A stretch of DNA of 64,000 nt from NCBI RefSeq assembly GCF_000234805.1, contig NC_016645.1, positions 1 to 64,000 of the forward strand, read 5' to 3'. The stretch comes from Pyrobaculum ferrireducens (GTDB lineage: Archaea > Thermoproteota > Thermoprotei > Thermoproteales > Thermoproteaceae). Below the pieces are notes generated by a model that was not told where the DNA came from, made no database searches, and worked only from the letters and a program-made list of their open reading frames with translations. This document shows, in pieces, positions 27,034 through 35,692 of the stretch; position 1 is the stretch's first letter, and every line of letters starts with the position of its first letter. A program made the translations under genes and the position numbers.

Positions 27034-27807
27034 ATGCCTCCCTCGGCGTTTAGCCAAAAAGTAAAAATTAAAAATCACATATTACATACACACGTGAGTC
27101 ATCACCACGTAGCTATATACATAGCTGGCGATATAATAGTCTCGGATAATCCAGGGGAGGCTATAAAGAAGTGGAGACTTATTTTTGGGCTTACGCAGAC
27201 AGCCATAGCGACTAGGCTAAACACATCCCCCAGCGTTATCAGCGACTACGAGTCGGGCCGTAGGAAGTTCCCAGGCTCTAGATTCGTTAAGAAATTTGTA
27301 CAGGCGCTAATAGAGACAGATCTAGAGAGGGGCGGCATGGTTATAAACCTCCTCGAGCGCCAGCTGTTAAAAGAGAAGTTCTGGATAGCGGTGCTCGATA
27401 TGCGGGAATTCTCAGAGCCTGTGCCGGCTTCGGCTTTTCTACAGGCGATAGGGGCGGAGGTTGTGGTCCGCCCGCCCCCGGGCCTCGACATACACGGCTA
27501 CACGGTCGTCGACAGCGTCAAGCTGGTGCTGGAGGTGCCTGCCGCCGAGTATGTCCGGCTTTATGGAAGTACGACTCAGCGCGCGGCGATATTTACAAAG
27601 GTATCCACCGGCCGCTCTCCGATGATAGCGATAAAGTCCATGTCCTCTGTCCTAAGTGTAAAGCCGTCGCTTGTGGTGCTCCACGGGCTGAAGCCCGACG
27701 CCATTGACCAACTCGCCGTGGAGATTGCAAAGAGAAGCCATATACCGCTTGCGACAACTACTATGAGTATTGAAAAGCTGATAGAGAACTTGAGACAGTT
27801 TAAGTAG
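27034..27807 (+). CDS. HTH transcriptional regulator (COG1709-like)
   Basis: This is a 257-residue protein. An N-terminal extension (about 1-45) precedes a Cro/C1 HTH: EAIKKWRLIFGLTQTAIATR, then TSPSVISDYESGRRKFPG. The C-terminal part (about 115-250) matches the ligand-like domain of COG1709 archaeal regulators, with the conserved STGRSPMIAIKSMSS and PSLVVLHG. The regulated genes are unknown; divergence from the coiled-coil/DUF373 operon allows control of that operon. The ATG fits a leaderless mRNA 23 nt from the TATA box, but family members often begin closer to IAGDII, so a later start is possible. Confidence 0.8.
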   Translation: MPPSAFSQKVKIKNHILHTHVSHHHVAIYIAGDIIVSDNPGEAIKKWRLIFGLTQTAIATRLNTSPSVISDYESGRRKFPGSRFVKKFVQALIETDLERGGMVINLLERQLLKEKFWIAVLDMREFSEPVPASAFLQAIGAEVVVRPPPGLDIHGYTVVDSVKLVLEVPAAEYVRLYGSTTQRAAIFTKVSTGRSPMIAIKSMSSVLSVKPSLVVLHGLKPDAIDQLAVEIAKRSHIPLATTTMSIEKLIENLRQFK

Positions 27808-28281
27808 CTACTTCCGGTTTATAATTTTTGATATTCTCAATACGTTTCCTAATCCCTTCGTCGCCTCGTGCCTCTTCTTCAACGCCCTCTCCCTGGCCTT
27901 CTTCTTGAACTTGTAGTTGTGAGTCTCTCTGAGCTTCACAGAGGTCAGCCCTCTGGACGCCCTGCCGGCGGAGGTCAAGCCTCTGTACGCCCTCCCGCGC
28001 TTCCGCTTTATCTCCACTAGTTTTGGATACGTCGGCTCAGGCGGCGCGATCTTGCCCTCCAACACGTCGAGAAGCCACTTCCGCAGATTCTCCACGTTCT
28101 GAGGCCACGAGGATCTCCTCCTCTCGTCCACCGGGATTCCAAGCAACCTCGCCTGATCAGCGTTTATGCCTACTGCGCGTAGCTCCTCAAGAGAGTAGCC
28201 TCTGCCGGTCTTCCACCTAGTCACGCCGCCTTGGGCTATCCTCGCGGGTACTTTCACAAGCGGCTTCGGCGCCTTGGTCAT
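27808..28281 (-). CDS. rpl13e: 50S ribosomal protein L13e
   Basis: This 157-residue basic protein of the large ribosomal subunit is present in some crenarchaea and in eukaryotes. The signature KTGRGYSLEELRAVGI, then ARLLGIPVDERRRSSWPQNV and LRKWL, matches L13e; a long basic tail with repeats of RGLTSAGRASRGLTS follows. The ATG at 28281 was chosen over a TTG one codon earlier because TTATAAA (28303-28309) is 25 nt away. The stop codon lies immediately beside the stop of the convergent COG1709 gene. Confidence 0.9.
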   Translation of the reverse strand: MTKAPKPLVKVPARIAQGGVTRWKTGRGYSLEELRAVGINADQARLLGIPVDERRRSSWPQNVENLRKWLLDVLEGKIAPPEPTYPKLVEIKRKRGRAYRGLTSAGRASRGLTSVKLRETHNYKFKKKARERALKKRHEATKGLGNVLRISKIINRK

Positions 28282-28354
28282 CAAGCCCTCTTATTGACCT
28301 CTTTATAAATCTTCACACGCAACAAGCTTATTTACCGGTGCTATCCATCTGCTG

Positions 28355-28666
28355 GTGCACAGAGCCTTAGCCACGGTGGCTGTGTTTAAGCTTTTCTTAT
28401 CGCTCGTCGTGTTTTTTACTACATCCACCATCGACGCGGTTCTGCTAGTAAGCGTCTTGTTGATGACAATATCTGCATTAATTATCCGCATAGTTGAGGA
28501 GGCCGAGGTTGCCTTCATCCTAGTGGGGCTTATACTGCTCATAGACGTTATAGGTCTACTCCTCTCCTTTACTTTACTATCGCTGAGGGTGGTGCTGGCG
28601 TATGCGTTTCTCGTGGTGTGGGACATCCAGGTACTAATGCTCCTTAGACAAATCCTACGGACGTGA
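28355..28666 (+). CDS. Small four-helix membrane protein, unknown
   Basis: This 103-residue hydrophobic protein has segments near 5-22, 25-43, 49-70 and 73-98, with conserved-looking acidic residues in RIVEEAEVAF in the middle. No family was recognised. The GTG start is 24 nt after CTTATTTA (28327-28334), separate from the L13e promoter, which supports it as a real leaderless gene. Its end touches the convergent gene at 28667. Confidence 0.6.
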   Translation: MHRALATVAVFKLFLSLVVFFTTSTIDAVLLVSVLLMTISALIIRIVEEAEVAFILVGLILLIDVIGLLLSFTLLSLRVVLAYAFLVVWDIQVLMLLRQILRT

Positions 28667-29002
28667 CTACTCCACCACCTTAATCACCCTGCGGACTCTA
28701 TACATATCTAGATACCCCCACGCCTCAAGTACTATGTCTACTTCACCTACGCCAGATAAGATCTTTATGAGGTTACCCTCCACTTTTAGCTGAACGCCTT
28801 TAGGCTCTACTTTGTATTTGAAGTTCTGAATAAATATATATAGTTTATCTAAGTCGATTATACTATTACTCTTTACTGATTGTGGCAGTGGATAATTTTT
28901 AAAAATTGTAACTAATTTGTAGTCGTGGTGGATTCTCTGGGCTAAGAAAACGCCTATAGCTAGTACAATCGCCGAGGATACGGCCTCAAGCGTTAGATTC
29001 AT
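28667..29002 (-). CDS. Small single-pass membrane protein, unknown
   Basis: From the ATG at 29002 this is a 111-residue protein with one N-terminal membrane segment (about 5-22, VSSAIVLAIGVFLAQ) and a soluble remainder with alternating hydrophobic strands and a VEGNLIKILSG segment. A longer frame opens at 29029 inside the upstream gene. It overlaps the degenerate HIT gene by 17 nt and is probably co-transcribed with it. The family was not recognised. Confidence 0.55.
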   Translation of the reverse strand: MNLTLEAVSSAIVLAIGVFLAQRIHHDYKLVTIFKNYPLPQSVKSNSIIDLDKLYIFIQNFKYKVEPKGVQLKVEGNLIKILSGVGEVDIVLEAWGYLDMYRVRRVIKVVE

Positions 29003-29315
29003 GGCAACATTTTTCAATAACCCTCTCATATACGTCGCTGGGAGCTAGCGGAATTACCTTTATGCCGCCGAAAAACGCCACATTTACATCCCCACACCAA
29101 CGAGGTATTATATGCACCTCCCGGTCTTTGATGTAGATATTAAAACCCTCCGGGGAGAACTCGGCCTTCATGTACCTCACCACGTTATCTATGACGTTTT
29201 TTAGAGTTGCGAGTTCTCTCTCCCCGAGTTCGAGGACGGGGTTCTTTAATTTGATCACCACGTGGCCGCCGTTGAAAGGCCTCTCCGCGGCCTCTACCAC
29301 TACGTCAGCTACCAC
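28986..29315 (-). CDS. Degenerate HIT-domain protein
   Basis: This 109-residue protein aligns by eye with the C-terminal two-thirds of archaeal HIT hydrolases: FNGGHVVIKLKNPVLELGE, then FSPEGFNIYI, then VHIIPRWCGDVNVAFFGG and KVIPLAPSDVYE. The histidine triad HxHxH is reduced to a single His in REVHIIPRW, so nucleotide hydrolysis is unlikely. The N-terminal nucleotide-binding part of normal HIT proteins is missing. It could be a binding-only protein or be decaying. TTTTTAAAAAATTTT around 29336-29350 is the probable promoter, just past the TFB stop. Confidence 0.6.
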   Translation of the reverse strand: MVADVVVEAAERPFNGGHVVIKLKNPVLELGERELATLKNVIDNVVRYMKAEFSPEGFNIYIKDREVHIIPRWCGDVNVAFFGGIKVIPLAPSDVYERVIEKCCHESNA

Positions 29316-29347
29316 CGCGGACCTAGAGGAGAGGTTTTTAAAAAATT

Positions 29348-30349
29348 TTACTTTATAGGTACCTTGATGTTAAGCGCCTTAGCTAATTCTTTGTACCTAT
29401 TCCTGACTGTGACCTCTGTGACTCCGGCGGCCACCGCGAAGTCTTTCTGAGTTCTGTTGTCGCCGTGCATTAGCGAGGCGATGTACACCGCGGCGGCGGC
29501 GAGGCCAGCCGGATCCTTACCGGCGGTTATGCCGGCTTTCTTCGCCTTCTGAAGTATGTCTATTGCAGACTTGATCACCTCACCGCTGAGTTTTAACTGT
29601 TCCGCTATCCTTGAGATGTAGAGGATTGGGTCGCTTATAGGCACCTTTACATTTAGCTCTCTGAGGAGGAGTCTGTAGCACCTAGCCACCTCTCTCCTCG
29701 ACGCTTTTGTATACCTAACTAGCTCGTCTAGAGGTCTTGGCATCTTCATCATACGGCAGGCCATGTAGAGGGCGGCGGCTGCCATGGCCTCTACAGACCT
29801 CCCTCTGACTAGCTCCTTCTCTAGTGCCTGTCTGTAGATCTCCAGCGCCTGTTCTATACAGGGCCTTGGTATGCCCATGGAGCTCCTCAGCCTCTCTAGC
29901 TCCTGGGCGGCTTGTATGAAGTTTCTCTCGTACGACGTCTGTACCCTGGCCCTTGTCTGCCATTTCCTCAGCCTAATGACCTCTAGCTTTCTCTTAATGT
30001 CGAGCTCTTTCCCAGATACGTCTTTGTCTCTCCAGTCTATTACCGTGGTTAGAGCCTCTGAGATGAGTCTCGTGAGGGGGGCGCCGGTACGGGCCCTCTG
30101 GCCCTTTTCCTCTGAGGTAAAGGCCCTCCACTCCGGCCCCAGGTCGAGGAGCTGTTCCTGGACAACTGCGCCGCATACTATACACACCACCTCACCCTTC
30201 TCGTAGTTGTATACGAACTTGTCATTCCCGCAGATGGGGCATCGGTATACCTCGCCAGTGTCTGTAACAAGACTTAAATACCCCTCACTATCTCTGTTGA
30301 TGCGGAGTTTAAGAGGCTTGCCTGAGGACGTGGGGTTAGTCCCGGACAT
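29348..30349 (-). CDS. tfb: Transcription initiation factor B (TFIIB homologue)
   Basis: Recruits RNA polymerase to the TBP-TATA complex and binds the BRE. This 333-residue protein has an N-terminal zinc ribbon with CPIC (C37, C40) and CIVC (C56, C59), a B-finger/linker with GPEWRAFTSEEK and ARTGAPLT, and two cyclin repeats (about 130-220 and 230-330), the second carrying the HTH-like VAAGVTEVTVRNRYKEL. Length is slightly above the usual 300 owing to an N-terminal extension of about 35 residues. It may be one of several TFB paralogues. GGTATAAAAA at 30373-30382 is the probable TATA box. Confidence 0.95.
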   Translation of the reverse strand: MSGTNPTSSGKPLKLRINRDSEGYLSLVTDTGEVYRCPICGNDKFVYNYEKGEVVCIVCGAVVQEQLLDLGPEWRAFTSEEKGQRARTGAPLTRLISEALTTVIDWRDKDVSGKELDIKRKLEVIRLRKWQTRARVQTSYERNFIQAAQELERLRSSMGIPRPCIEQALEIYRQALEKELVRGRSVEAMAAAALYMACRMMKMPRPLDELVRYTKASRREVARCYRLLLRELNVKVPISDPILYISRIAEQLKLSGEVIKSAIDILQKAKKAGITAGKDPAGLAAAAVYIASLMHGDNRTQKDFAVAAGVTEVTVRNRYKELAKALNIKVPIK

Positions 30350-30424
30350 GGCGTGTTTATAAGCTTTTCTGGGGTATAAAAATCTTTCGTTTATAACACG
30401 AGACTGGTTCTGGGACAGATGTAG

Positions 30425-31384
30425 CTATCTAGACCTTAGAAGTTTCCTAACTTTAGCAAGCGCGCCGTAGATCTGTGTAAGTCCGTGGGCCCCCCTCAAG
30501 ATGGCGTAGTGAGCCTCGGCTATTATGTAGGCAAGCTCGGGTTTTACATACTCCGGCACGTCTAGCCTCAGCACCTCTCTGTGTATCTGCTTTATAATCT
30601 CCAGCTCGCCGACGCCGCCGTCCACCACGAATCCATATATCTGAGTGGCGGCTTTTCCAAAACTCCCCTTCACAGCCTCGTGAAGAGCCTCTCTCAAAAG
30701 ACGGGGGCTCACCATGCCGAGGGCTCTGGCCACCACCTCCTCAGTCACCTCCTTATCTACAGAGGCGGCTATCTGCAGGGCGTTTATAGCCCTCCTCATA
30801 TCGCCCTGGGTGAATTCATATATCGTCTCTAGCGCGTCGTCTGAGATCTTAACCCCCTCGTTCTCGGCTATGTAGCGGAGCCGTGTAAAAACCGCCTCCT
30901 TGGGGAGGGGGGAGAACCTAAACATTACAGTGCGGGACTGGATAGGCTCGATAATCCCGCTGATGTAGTTTGCTAGTAGTATGAATCTTGTGTTTTGTGC
31001 GTATATTTCCATTATTCTGCGTAGTGCTTGTTGTGCGTCTGAAGTCATGTTGTCTGCTTCGTCTAGTATGACTAGTTTGAAGGGGGCTTTGCCCACGGGC
31101 GCCGTCCGCGCGAATTCCTTTACTCTCTCCCGGATTACGTTTATCCCTCTCTCGTCTGATGCATTGAGCTCCAGCGTGTTCTCCCGCCAGTATTCACCGT
31201 AGAGTTCTCTAGCCAAGACAAGGGCCATGGTGGTCTTCCCAGTGCCGGGAGGGCCGTAGAAGAGGAGATGCGGCATGTCGCCGCTCTTCACAAAACCCCT
31301 AAGCCTAGCCTTAACCTCCTCCAAATCCACCACCTCATCAAAAGAACGAGGACGATACTTCTCAAACCAAAACAACTCGCTCAT
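30425..31384 (-). CDS. rfcS: Replication factor C small subunit
   Basis: Clamp-loader ATPase subunit that helps place PCNA on primed DNA. This 319-residue protein has Walker [10 protein letters not shown] (about 44-52), Walker [10 protein letters not shown], sensor [10 protein letters not shown], and the arginine-finger motif SRTVMFRF. The AAA+ core is followed by the helical collar domain (about 220-319). Size is standard for archaeal RfcS. Its ATG overlaps by 4 nt the stop of the helical gene upstream, so it appears to be the second gene of an operon. The large subunit is not in this window. Confidence 0.95.
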   Translation of the reverse strand: MSELFWFEKYRPRSFDEVVDLEEVKARLRGFVKSGDMPHLLFYGPPGTGKTTMALVLARELYGEYWRENTLELNASDERGINVIRERVKEFARTAPVGKAPFKLVILDEADNMTSDAQQALRRIMEIYAQNTRFILLANYISGIIEPIQSRTVMFRFSPLPKEAVFTRLRYIAENEGVKISDDALETIYEFTQGDMRRAINALQIAASVDKEVTEEVVARALGMVSPRLLREALHEAVKGSFGKAATQIYGFVVDGGVGELEIIKQIHREVLRLDVPEYVKPELAYIIAEAHYAILRGAHGLTQIYGALAKVRKLLRSR

Positions 31385-31821
31385 ATGTAGAACTCCTCTG
31401 CCAGCTCTGTTTTTATGTATTGACCTCCTTTAAGCAATACGTAGCCAAGGCGGTTCAAGATTTGTAAAAGTTCGTACTCCCTCCCGCCGAGTTTTTCCGC
31501 ATCAGACACAGATATGGGGAGCTTCTCTAGCAACTCACGCGCGGCTTCTTTCAGCACTACATACTCTCTGTTCGTCCCTTCGTCTCGCAGCACCAGCACA
31601 AGGCCTCTCTCCAGGGCCTGCCTCAGCGCCTGCCTCGACTTAATCTCCGACAGCTGTACAAACTTCTTCTCCCGGAGCATGTCTATAAAAGAAGACTTCT
31701 GGGGCTGACGCGCTCCCGGCGCCGATTTTTTCAACTCCCGCAACTCCTCAAGGACTGTGTTTAGCATTATCTCTATCTCGTCTAGCCTCTCCAGAACCCG
31801 CTTAACGTCTTCGCACACCAC
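31381..31821 (-). CDS. Hypothetical coiled-coil/winged-helix-like protein upstream of rfcS
   Basis: This 146-residue protein has an N-terminal coiled coil (about 4-32, repeated Leu and Glu), a polar linker, and a C-terminal globular part ending in [19 protein letters not shown], which looks like a small winged-helix wing. The family was not recognised. The GTG start lies 24 nt from ATTAAATAT (31840-31848), giving it its own promoter, and it overlaps rfcS, so a role in replication is possible but unproven. Confidence 0.65.
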   Translation of the reverse strand: MVCEDVKRVLERLDEIEIMLNTVLEELRELKKSAPGARQPQKSSFIDMLREKKFVQLSEIKSRQALRQALERGLVLVLRDEGTNREYVVLKEAARELLEKLPISVSDAEKLGGREYELLQILNRLGYVLLKGGQYIKTELAEEFYI

Positions 31822-31846
31822 GTAACTCTTGTACCGAATTAAATAT

Positions 31847-33016
31847 CTAGGCGTGTATCTCTACCACGTCGTTGTCGTGGAGGACGTAGTCGCGCCCCAC
31901 TCTCTTTGGGTGGCTGGGGAATGTCTCTCTGCGCCACACCACTGCGTATTTAAACGTCTCGGCGAGTGAGGAGTGTATTAAAGCCGCCACCTCGCCCACT
32001 GTGGAGCCGGCCTTCACCACAATAGGCTTGTTTACATAGGTCTTTGAGTGGATAGGTTTTGTAAATACTCTTATCCTCCCCGTGGCTTGGAGAAGATCCT
32101 CTAGCAACCTCCTCCTGTCTAGAGAGCAACTCCTCAAGTCGGCTAGGTAGTACCTAACGCCGCTTTTAGAAAAGAAATCCACGACGTCGGCCGCCGGCTT
32201 TATGGAGTCTATTTTTGTGACCACGGCGATTGTGGGTTTATACATCTTGTCGACGTACAGGGCTTCCTCTACCTCGTCGAGCGCCACTGCGCCTTCTATG
32301 TAGACAACAGCGTGGTGTATCCCGTACTCGTTTAGAATCCTCTTGACATCGTTTAAAGTGCCGCCCAGCACCCTCCCCCCTCCAATTATCTGTATACCGC
32401 CGAGGCCACGCCTCTCAATTTTCACGTAGTTGCTAGGCGGCGTAAGGTGCACACCCTCGTCTTCAAAAAAGCTGAGAATTTTCTCCAAGGCTCTGAGGTC
32501 GGCGTCGGCGCCCACCACCAGCAAGACGGCGTCGGCGTTTCTCACCGTGGCCAGGGTAATGGTGTTTAGCTCGCTACTCTGTTCCAAAACTAGACTCGGC
32601 GTCTTGACCAGCTGTACATAGACGCCGTCTTCTACAAACATTGAGGGCACTGGCTCCACGGTGGAAAACGGCAGGTCGTCAGGTCTAAGCGTTGTGTTTG
32701 TAAGACACTGGAGGAGGGAGGTCTTCCCAGAGCTGGGCGGCCCCACAACAGCCACCTGGATGTCGCCCTCCTTAGCCACGTAGAGGCGGGCCCCGCCTCC
32801 GCCGCGTATTGCCCTCTCTTTCTCCCGCCTCTCGTAGAGCTCTCTCTTCAGCTCAGCCATTCTCCTCCTGACGTGTTTTATAAGCTTCTCAGTGCCCTTG
32901 TGCTTAGGCACCGTCGAGAGAAACTCCTCCATGGCCCTGATCTTGTCCTCCGGCGTCTTAGCCTCCATCACCTTCAGCCACGCGGCCTTGGCCTCGGCTG
33001 GTAAATTCGCCGGCAC
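31847..33016 (-). CDS. DRG/Obg-type GTP-binding protein with TGS domain
   Basis: This 389-residue GTPase has an N-terminal helical domain (about 5-80), G1 GPPSSGKTSL, G4 TKID (standing in for NKxD) and a C-terminal TGS-like domain ending HDNDVVEIHA. It resembles archaeal and eukaryotic DRG proteins, which act on ribosomes or RNA. The G3 region reads LVKTPSLVLE where DRG has DLPG, so the switch-II Asp and Gly are lost and hydrolysis may be altered. The GTG start is about 25 nt from CTTTTTAGAC (33038-33047). Confidence 0.85.
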   Translation of the reverse strand: MPANLPAEAKAAWLKVMEAKTPEDKIRAMEEFLSTVPKHKGTEKLIKHVRRRMAELKRELYERREKERAIRGGGGARLYVAKEGDIQVAVVGPPSSGKTSLLQCLTNTTLRPDDLPFSTVEPVPSMFVEDGVYVQLVKTPSLVLEQSSELNTITLATVRNADAVLLVVGADADLRALEKILSFFEDEGVHLTPPSNYVKIERRGLGGIQIIGGGRVLGGTLNDVKRILNEYGIHHAVVYIEGAVALDEVEEALYVDKMYKPTIAVVTKIDSIKPAADVVDFFSKSGVRYYLADLRSCSLDRRRLLEDLLQATGRIRVFTKPIHSKTYVNKPIVVKAGSTVGEVAALIHSSLAETFKYAVVWRRETFPSHPKRVGRDYVLHDNDVVEIHA

Positions 33017-33040
33017 TGGAAAAACTACGCCCGGGGCTTT

Positions 33041-33721
33041 TTAGACTTTCCTGCCGAAGAACTTCCTAAGCCTCTCTCTAGTCTCCTCGCTGGTGCCCAC
33101 CTCAGCCAGTTTGTGTAGATAGGGAACCGCGTCGTCCACCACTTCAAGAAGGCGCCTCTTCGGCGAGGCGAAGCTCGCGACGTGGCTAGGCGGCGAGAAT
33201 AACTTCTCAAGCTCCAGCCCGCCTATTTCAGAAACGACGCCGAACGATAAAGCTTCACGCGCCGTGAAATCTCTGCTCAACATAATCCTCAGATGGCCAT
33301 GTGAAAACAGACGGCTCCCTATCGCCACGGTGTACGGCGGGAAAAGCCCCAGGTTTATGCCCTGCAGAGAAAATTTCACCGACTCGTGAGCCGCGACGAC
33401 GTAGTCTAGGAAGTACAATAACTCGACCCCGAAGCCGTAGACGTCTCCCCGTACATGCGCCACCACCCGCCTCTCGCATTCAAGCAACTTCTTAACAAGC
33501 TCATGAATCTTCAAAAGGTACTCAAACGCCTTTTCCCTCCCCTCTAGAAATATCGACAGATCTAGCCCAGCGGAGAAAACCGGACCCTCGTTCGTAATTA
33601 CTACATCTCTCTCACATCTCAGCCCTAGTAGATCCTCGAGAAGATTTGGCGTAAACGCGTTTCTCTTCTCACCTATGAGGACAACTCTGTCGTATTTGCC
33701 AATTGTTTCTATCCTTATCAC
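33041..33721 (-). CDS. Enoyl-CoA hydratase/isomerase (crotonase) family protein
   Basis: From the GTG at 33721 this is a 226-residue crotonase-fold protein. It shows the first oxyanion-hole segment in GPVFSAGLDLS, and a second region VAHVRGDVYGFGVELLYFLDYVVA replacing the usual AxVxGxAxGGG. The third characteristic part is the GLFPPYTVAIGSRLF segment, followed by REALSFGVVSEIG. The family's catalytic Glu pair is not clearly present, so the reaction is uncertain. The GTG was chosen because the longer frame's ATG at 33742 lies inside the TATA box. Confidence 0.7.
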   Translation of the reverse strand: MIRIETIGKYDRVVLIGEKRNAFTPNLLEDLLGLRCERDVVITNEGPVFSAGLDLSIFLEGREKAFEYLLKIHELVKKLLECERRVVAHVRGDVYGFGVELLYFLDYVVAAHESVKFSLQGINLGLFPPYTVAIGSRLFSHGHLRIMLSRDFTAREALSFGVVSEIGGLELEKLFSPPSHVASFASPKRRLLEVVDDAVPYLHKLAEVGTSEETRERLRKFFGRKV

Positions 33722-33741
33722 AATTCCGCCTAATAAAGACA

Positions 33742-33749
33742 TTTTAAAC
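33742..33749. promoter_or_regulatory. Shared bidirectional TATA box (crotonase / isocitrate dehydrogenase)
   Basis: TTTTAAAC is centred about 24 nt from the GTG at 33721 and about 22 nt from the ATG at 33767. It is the only TATA-like element between the two starts. This sharing is also what rules out the longer start of the crotonase gene. Confidence 0.6.
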
Positions 33750-33766
33750 TATTCGTCGAGAGGCAT

Positions 33767-35086
33767 ATGGCTACAGATATTGAGAAAATTAAAAGCAACA
33801 TAACAAACATAGTGCCATACGCCGGTAGGTATGTAGAGCCGCCTGAGGGTGAATACGTACAATACACAGGTCCAGGCCAGCTGAAGGTGCCGGACAAGGT
33901 TGTGATAGGGTACATAGAGGGCGACGGAATAGGGCCAGAGGTGGCGTACGCCGCCATAAAGGTTGCCAACGCCGCCGTAGAGAAGGCGTATGGCAAATCG
34001 AGGAGAATAACCTGGTACGAGGTTGTGGTTGGGGAAAAAGCCGAAAAAATCTTCGGAAGCCGGTTGCCGGACCAGAGCGTTGAGGTGTTGAAAAAGGTGA
34101 GGGTATTCCTCAAAGCCCCCCTGGAGACTCCGGTGGGTGGGGGTTTCAGGAGCATAAACGTCACTCTGCGCCAGCTTTTTGATCTCTACGCCAATATAAG
34201 GCCGGTTAAGTACTTCCCCGGCCTCCCCTCCCCCCTAAAGAGGCCGGAGTTCGTTGATCTGGTTATTTTCAGAGAAAACACCGAGGACGTATACGCCGGT
34301 ATTGAGTGGCCATACAACAGCCCAGAAGCCGCTAAGCTGAGAGAAATCTTGAAGAGGGAGTTCGGGGTCAGCCTAAGAGATGACGCTGGCATCGCCATAA
34401 AGCCGATAAGTAAATTCGGCACGCAGAGAATAGCGAGGCTGGCTCTGAAGTTCGCCGTGGAGAACAAGAGGCGTGTCGTAACTGTGATGCACAAGGGCAA
34501 TATACAGAAGTATACAGAAGGAGCCTTCAAAGAGTGGGCCTTTGAGGTGGCTAGGAATGAATTTAGGAACTACGTGGTGTTTGAAGACGAGCTGGCTCAA
34601 TACGGCGGCAAGGTGCCTGAAGGCAAGATCTTGGTGAATGACAGAATCGCCGACAATATGCTACAGCAACTACTCACGAGGACAGGCGAGTACGATGTAA
34701 TACTAGCGCCGAACCTCAACGGAGACTACGTCTCTGACGAGGCCGCCGGACTCGTCGGAGGACTCGGCGTGGCGCCTGGCATCGACGTGGGGGACTGGGG
34801 AATGATGGCGGAGCCCGTGCATGGAACAGCCCCGAAGTACAGAGGCAAAAACTACGTCAATCCGACGGCGACGATATTAGCCCTGGAGCTACTACTCCGC
34901 TTCATTGGGTGGAGGGAGGCAGCAAACTACATAATCAAGGGCGTTGAGACCGCGTATAGAGAGGGGTACTTCACGGGAGATCTCGCTAGACAGATGGACG
35001 AGGATGAGAGAAAACAAAGAGTTAAGGAGGTACTCGGAACTCAGGAATTTGCAGATAAAGTAGTTGAGATAATAAAAAACCTCTAG
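33767..35086 (+). CDS. icd: Isocitrate dehydrogenase (NADP-type)
   Basis: Converts isocitrate to 2-oxoglutarate and CO2 in the TCA cycle. This 439-residue protein carries VIGYIEGDGIGPEV, the substrate-binding SINVTLRQLFDLYANIRPVK, FRENTEDVYAGIEW, and the metal-binding NLNGDYVSDEAAGLVGG. The GTAPKYRGKNYVNPTA segment matches the isocitrate/isopropylmalate dehydrogenase family, and the full length and N-terminal extension fit ICDH rather than LeuB. Cofactor use is judged from family size only. The ATG is 22 nt from the shared TATA box. The end overlaps the convergent acetyltransferase by 4 nt. Confidence 0.95.
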   Translation: MATDIEKIKSNITNIVPYAGRYVEPPEGEYVQYTGPGQLKVPDKVVIGYIEGDGIGPEVAYAAIKVANAAVEKAYGKSRRITWYEVVVGEKAEKIFGSRLPDQSVEVLKKVRVFLKAPLETPVGGGFRSINVTLRQLFDLYANIRPVKYFPGLPSPLKRPEFVDLVIFRENTEDVYAGIEWPYNSPEAAKLREILKREFGVSLRDDAGIAIKPISKFGTQRIARLALKFAVENKRRVVTVMHKGNIQKYTEGAFKEWAFEVARNEFRNYVVFEDELAQYGGKVPEGKILVNDRIADNMLQQLLTRTGEYDVILAPNLNGDYVSDEAAGLVGGLGVAPGIDVGDWGMMAEPVHGTAPKYRGKNYVNPTATILALELLLRFIGWREAANYIIKGVETAYREGYFTGDLARQMDEDERKQRVKEVLGTQEFADKVVEIIKNL

Positions 35087-35556
35087 ACTTCTTTTGCAAA
35101 TAGGTACTCGACAGGCCTAAAGCCCATCTTTTTATAAAAGTTAATAGCTATTTCGTTAAGGGCCGGGAAAGAGGCCATAATCACCTCGGCGCCTCTCTTC
35201 CTCAGCTGCTCCATCCCCTCCATCATCAACCTCTTGCCAATACCCTTCCTCCGGTACTCAGGTAGTATATAGAACTCCCTGATAATGCCGGCGTACTTTG
35301 GGTAGTAGAATATCCTATCCTCGACGTCGCCTTTCAGCAAACCCACCACCTTACTGCCCTCCACCGCAACCACCAGCACAGAGGAGGGGTTATTCAAGGC
35401 GTTTTCTAAATACTTACGGGCGGCTTGTTCTATGTCTGGCGCCACCTGTAACAAGGGGTCAAACTCGGCATTTAGCTTCTTCAACCTCACTACTAGTTGA
35501 ACAGCTGAGTCAAGGTCTTCTTTTGTAGCAGGCCTAATTACTACAGTTGGATACAT
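35083..35556 (-). CDS. GNAT-family N-acetyltransferase
   Basis: This 157-residue acetyl-CoA dependent transferase of unknown substrate shows an N-terminal PTVVIRPATKEDL and the acetyl-CoA motif A with YILPEYRRKGIGKRLMMEG (R/QxxGxG/A form), then the C-terminal NEIAINFYKKMGFRPVEY, typical of the family. The ATG at 35556 was preferred to one at 35562 because TTTTTAAG (35577-35584) lies about 24 nt away. A 130-bp AT-rich gap without a gene separates it from NMD3. Confidence 0.85.
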   Translation of the reverse strand: MYPTVVIRPATKEDLDSAVQLVVRLKKLNAEFDPLLQVAPDIEQAARKYLENALNNPSSVLVVAVEGSKVVGLLKGDVEDRIFYYPKYAGIIREFYILPEYRRKGIGKRLMMEGMEQLRKRGAEVIMASFPALNEIAINFYKKMGFRPVEYLFAKEV

Positions 35557-35692
35557 GCACATGATCTATCAATACATTTTTAAGTATTCCCAATAGCCAA
35601 ATATTTAGTCTATTAAAGATAAATATAAAACTTTTATTATTTCTATAAAAAATTTACTATTTAAAACTAAGTTAATATTATGTATAGCCTAT

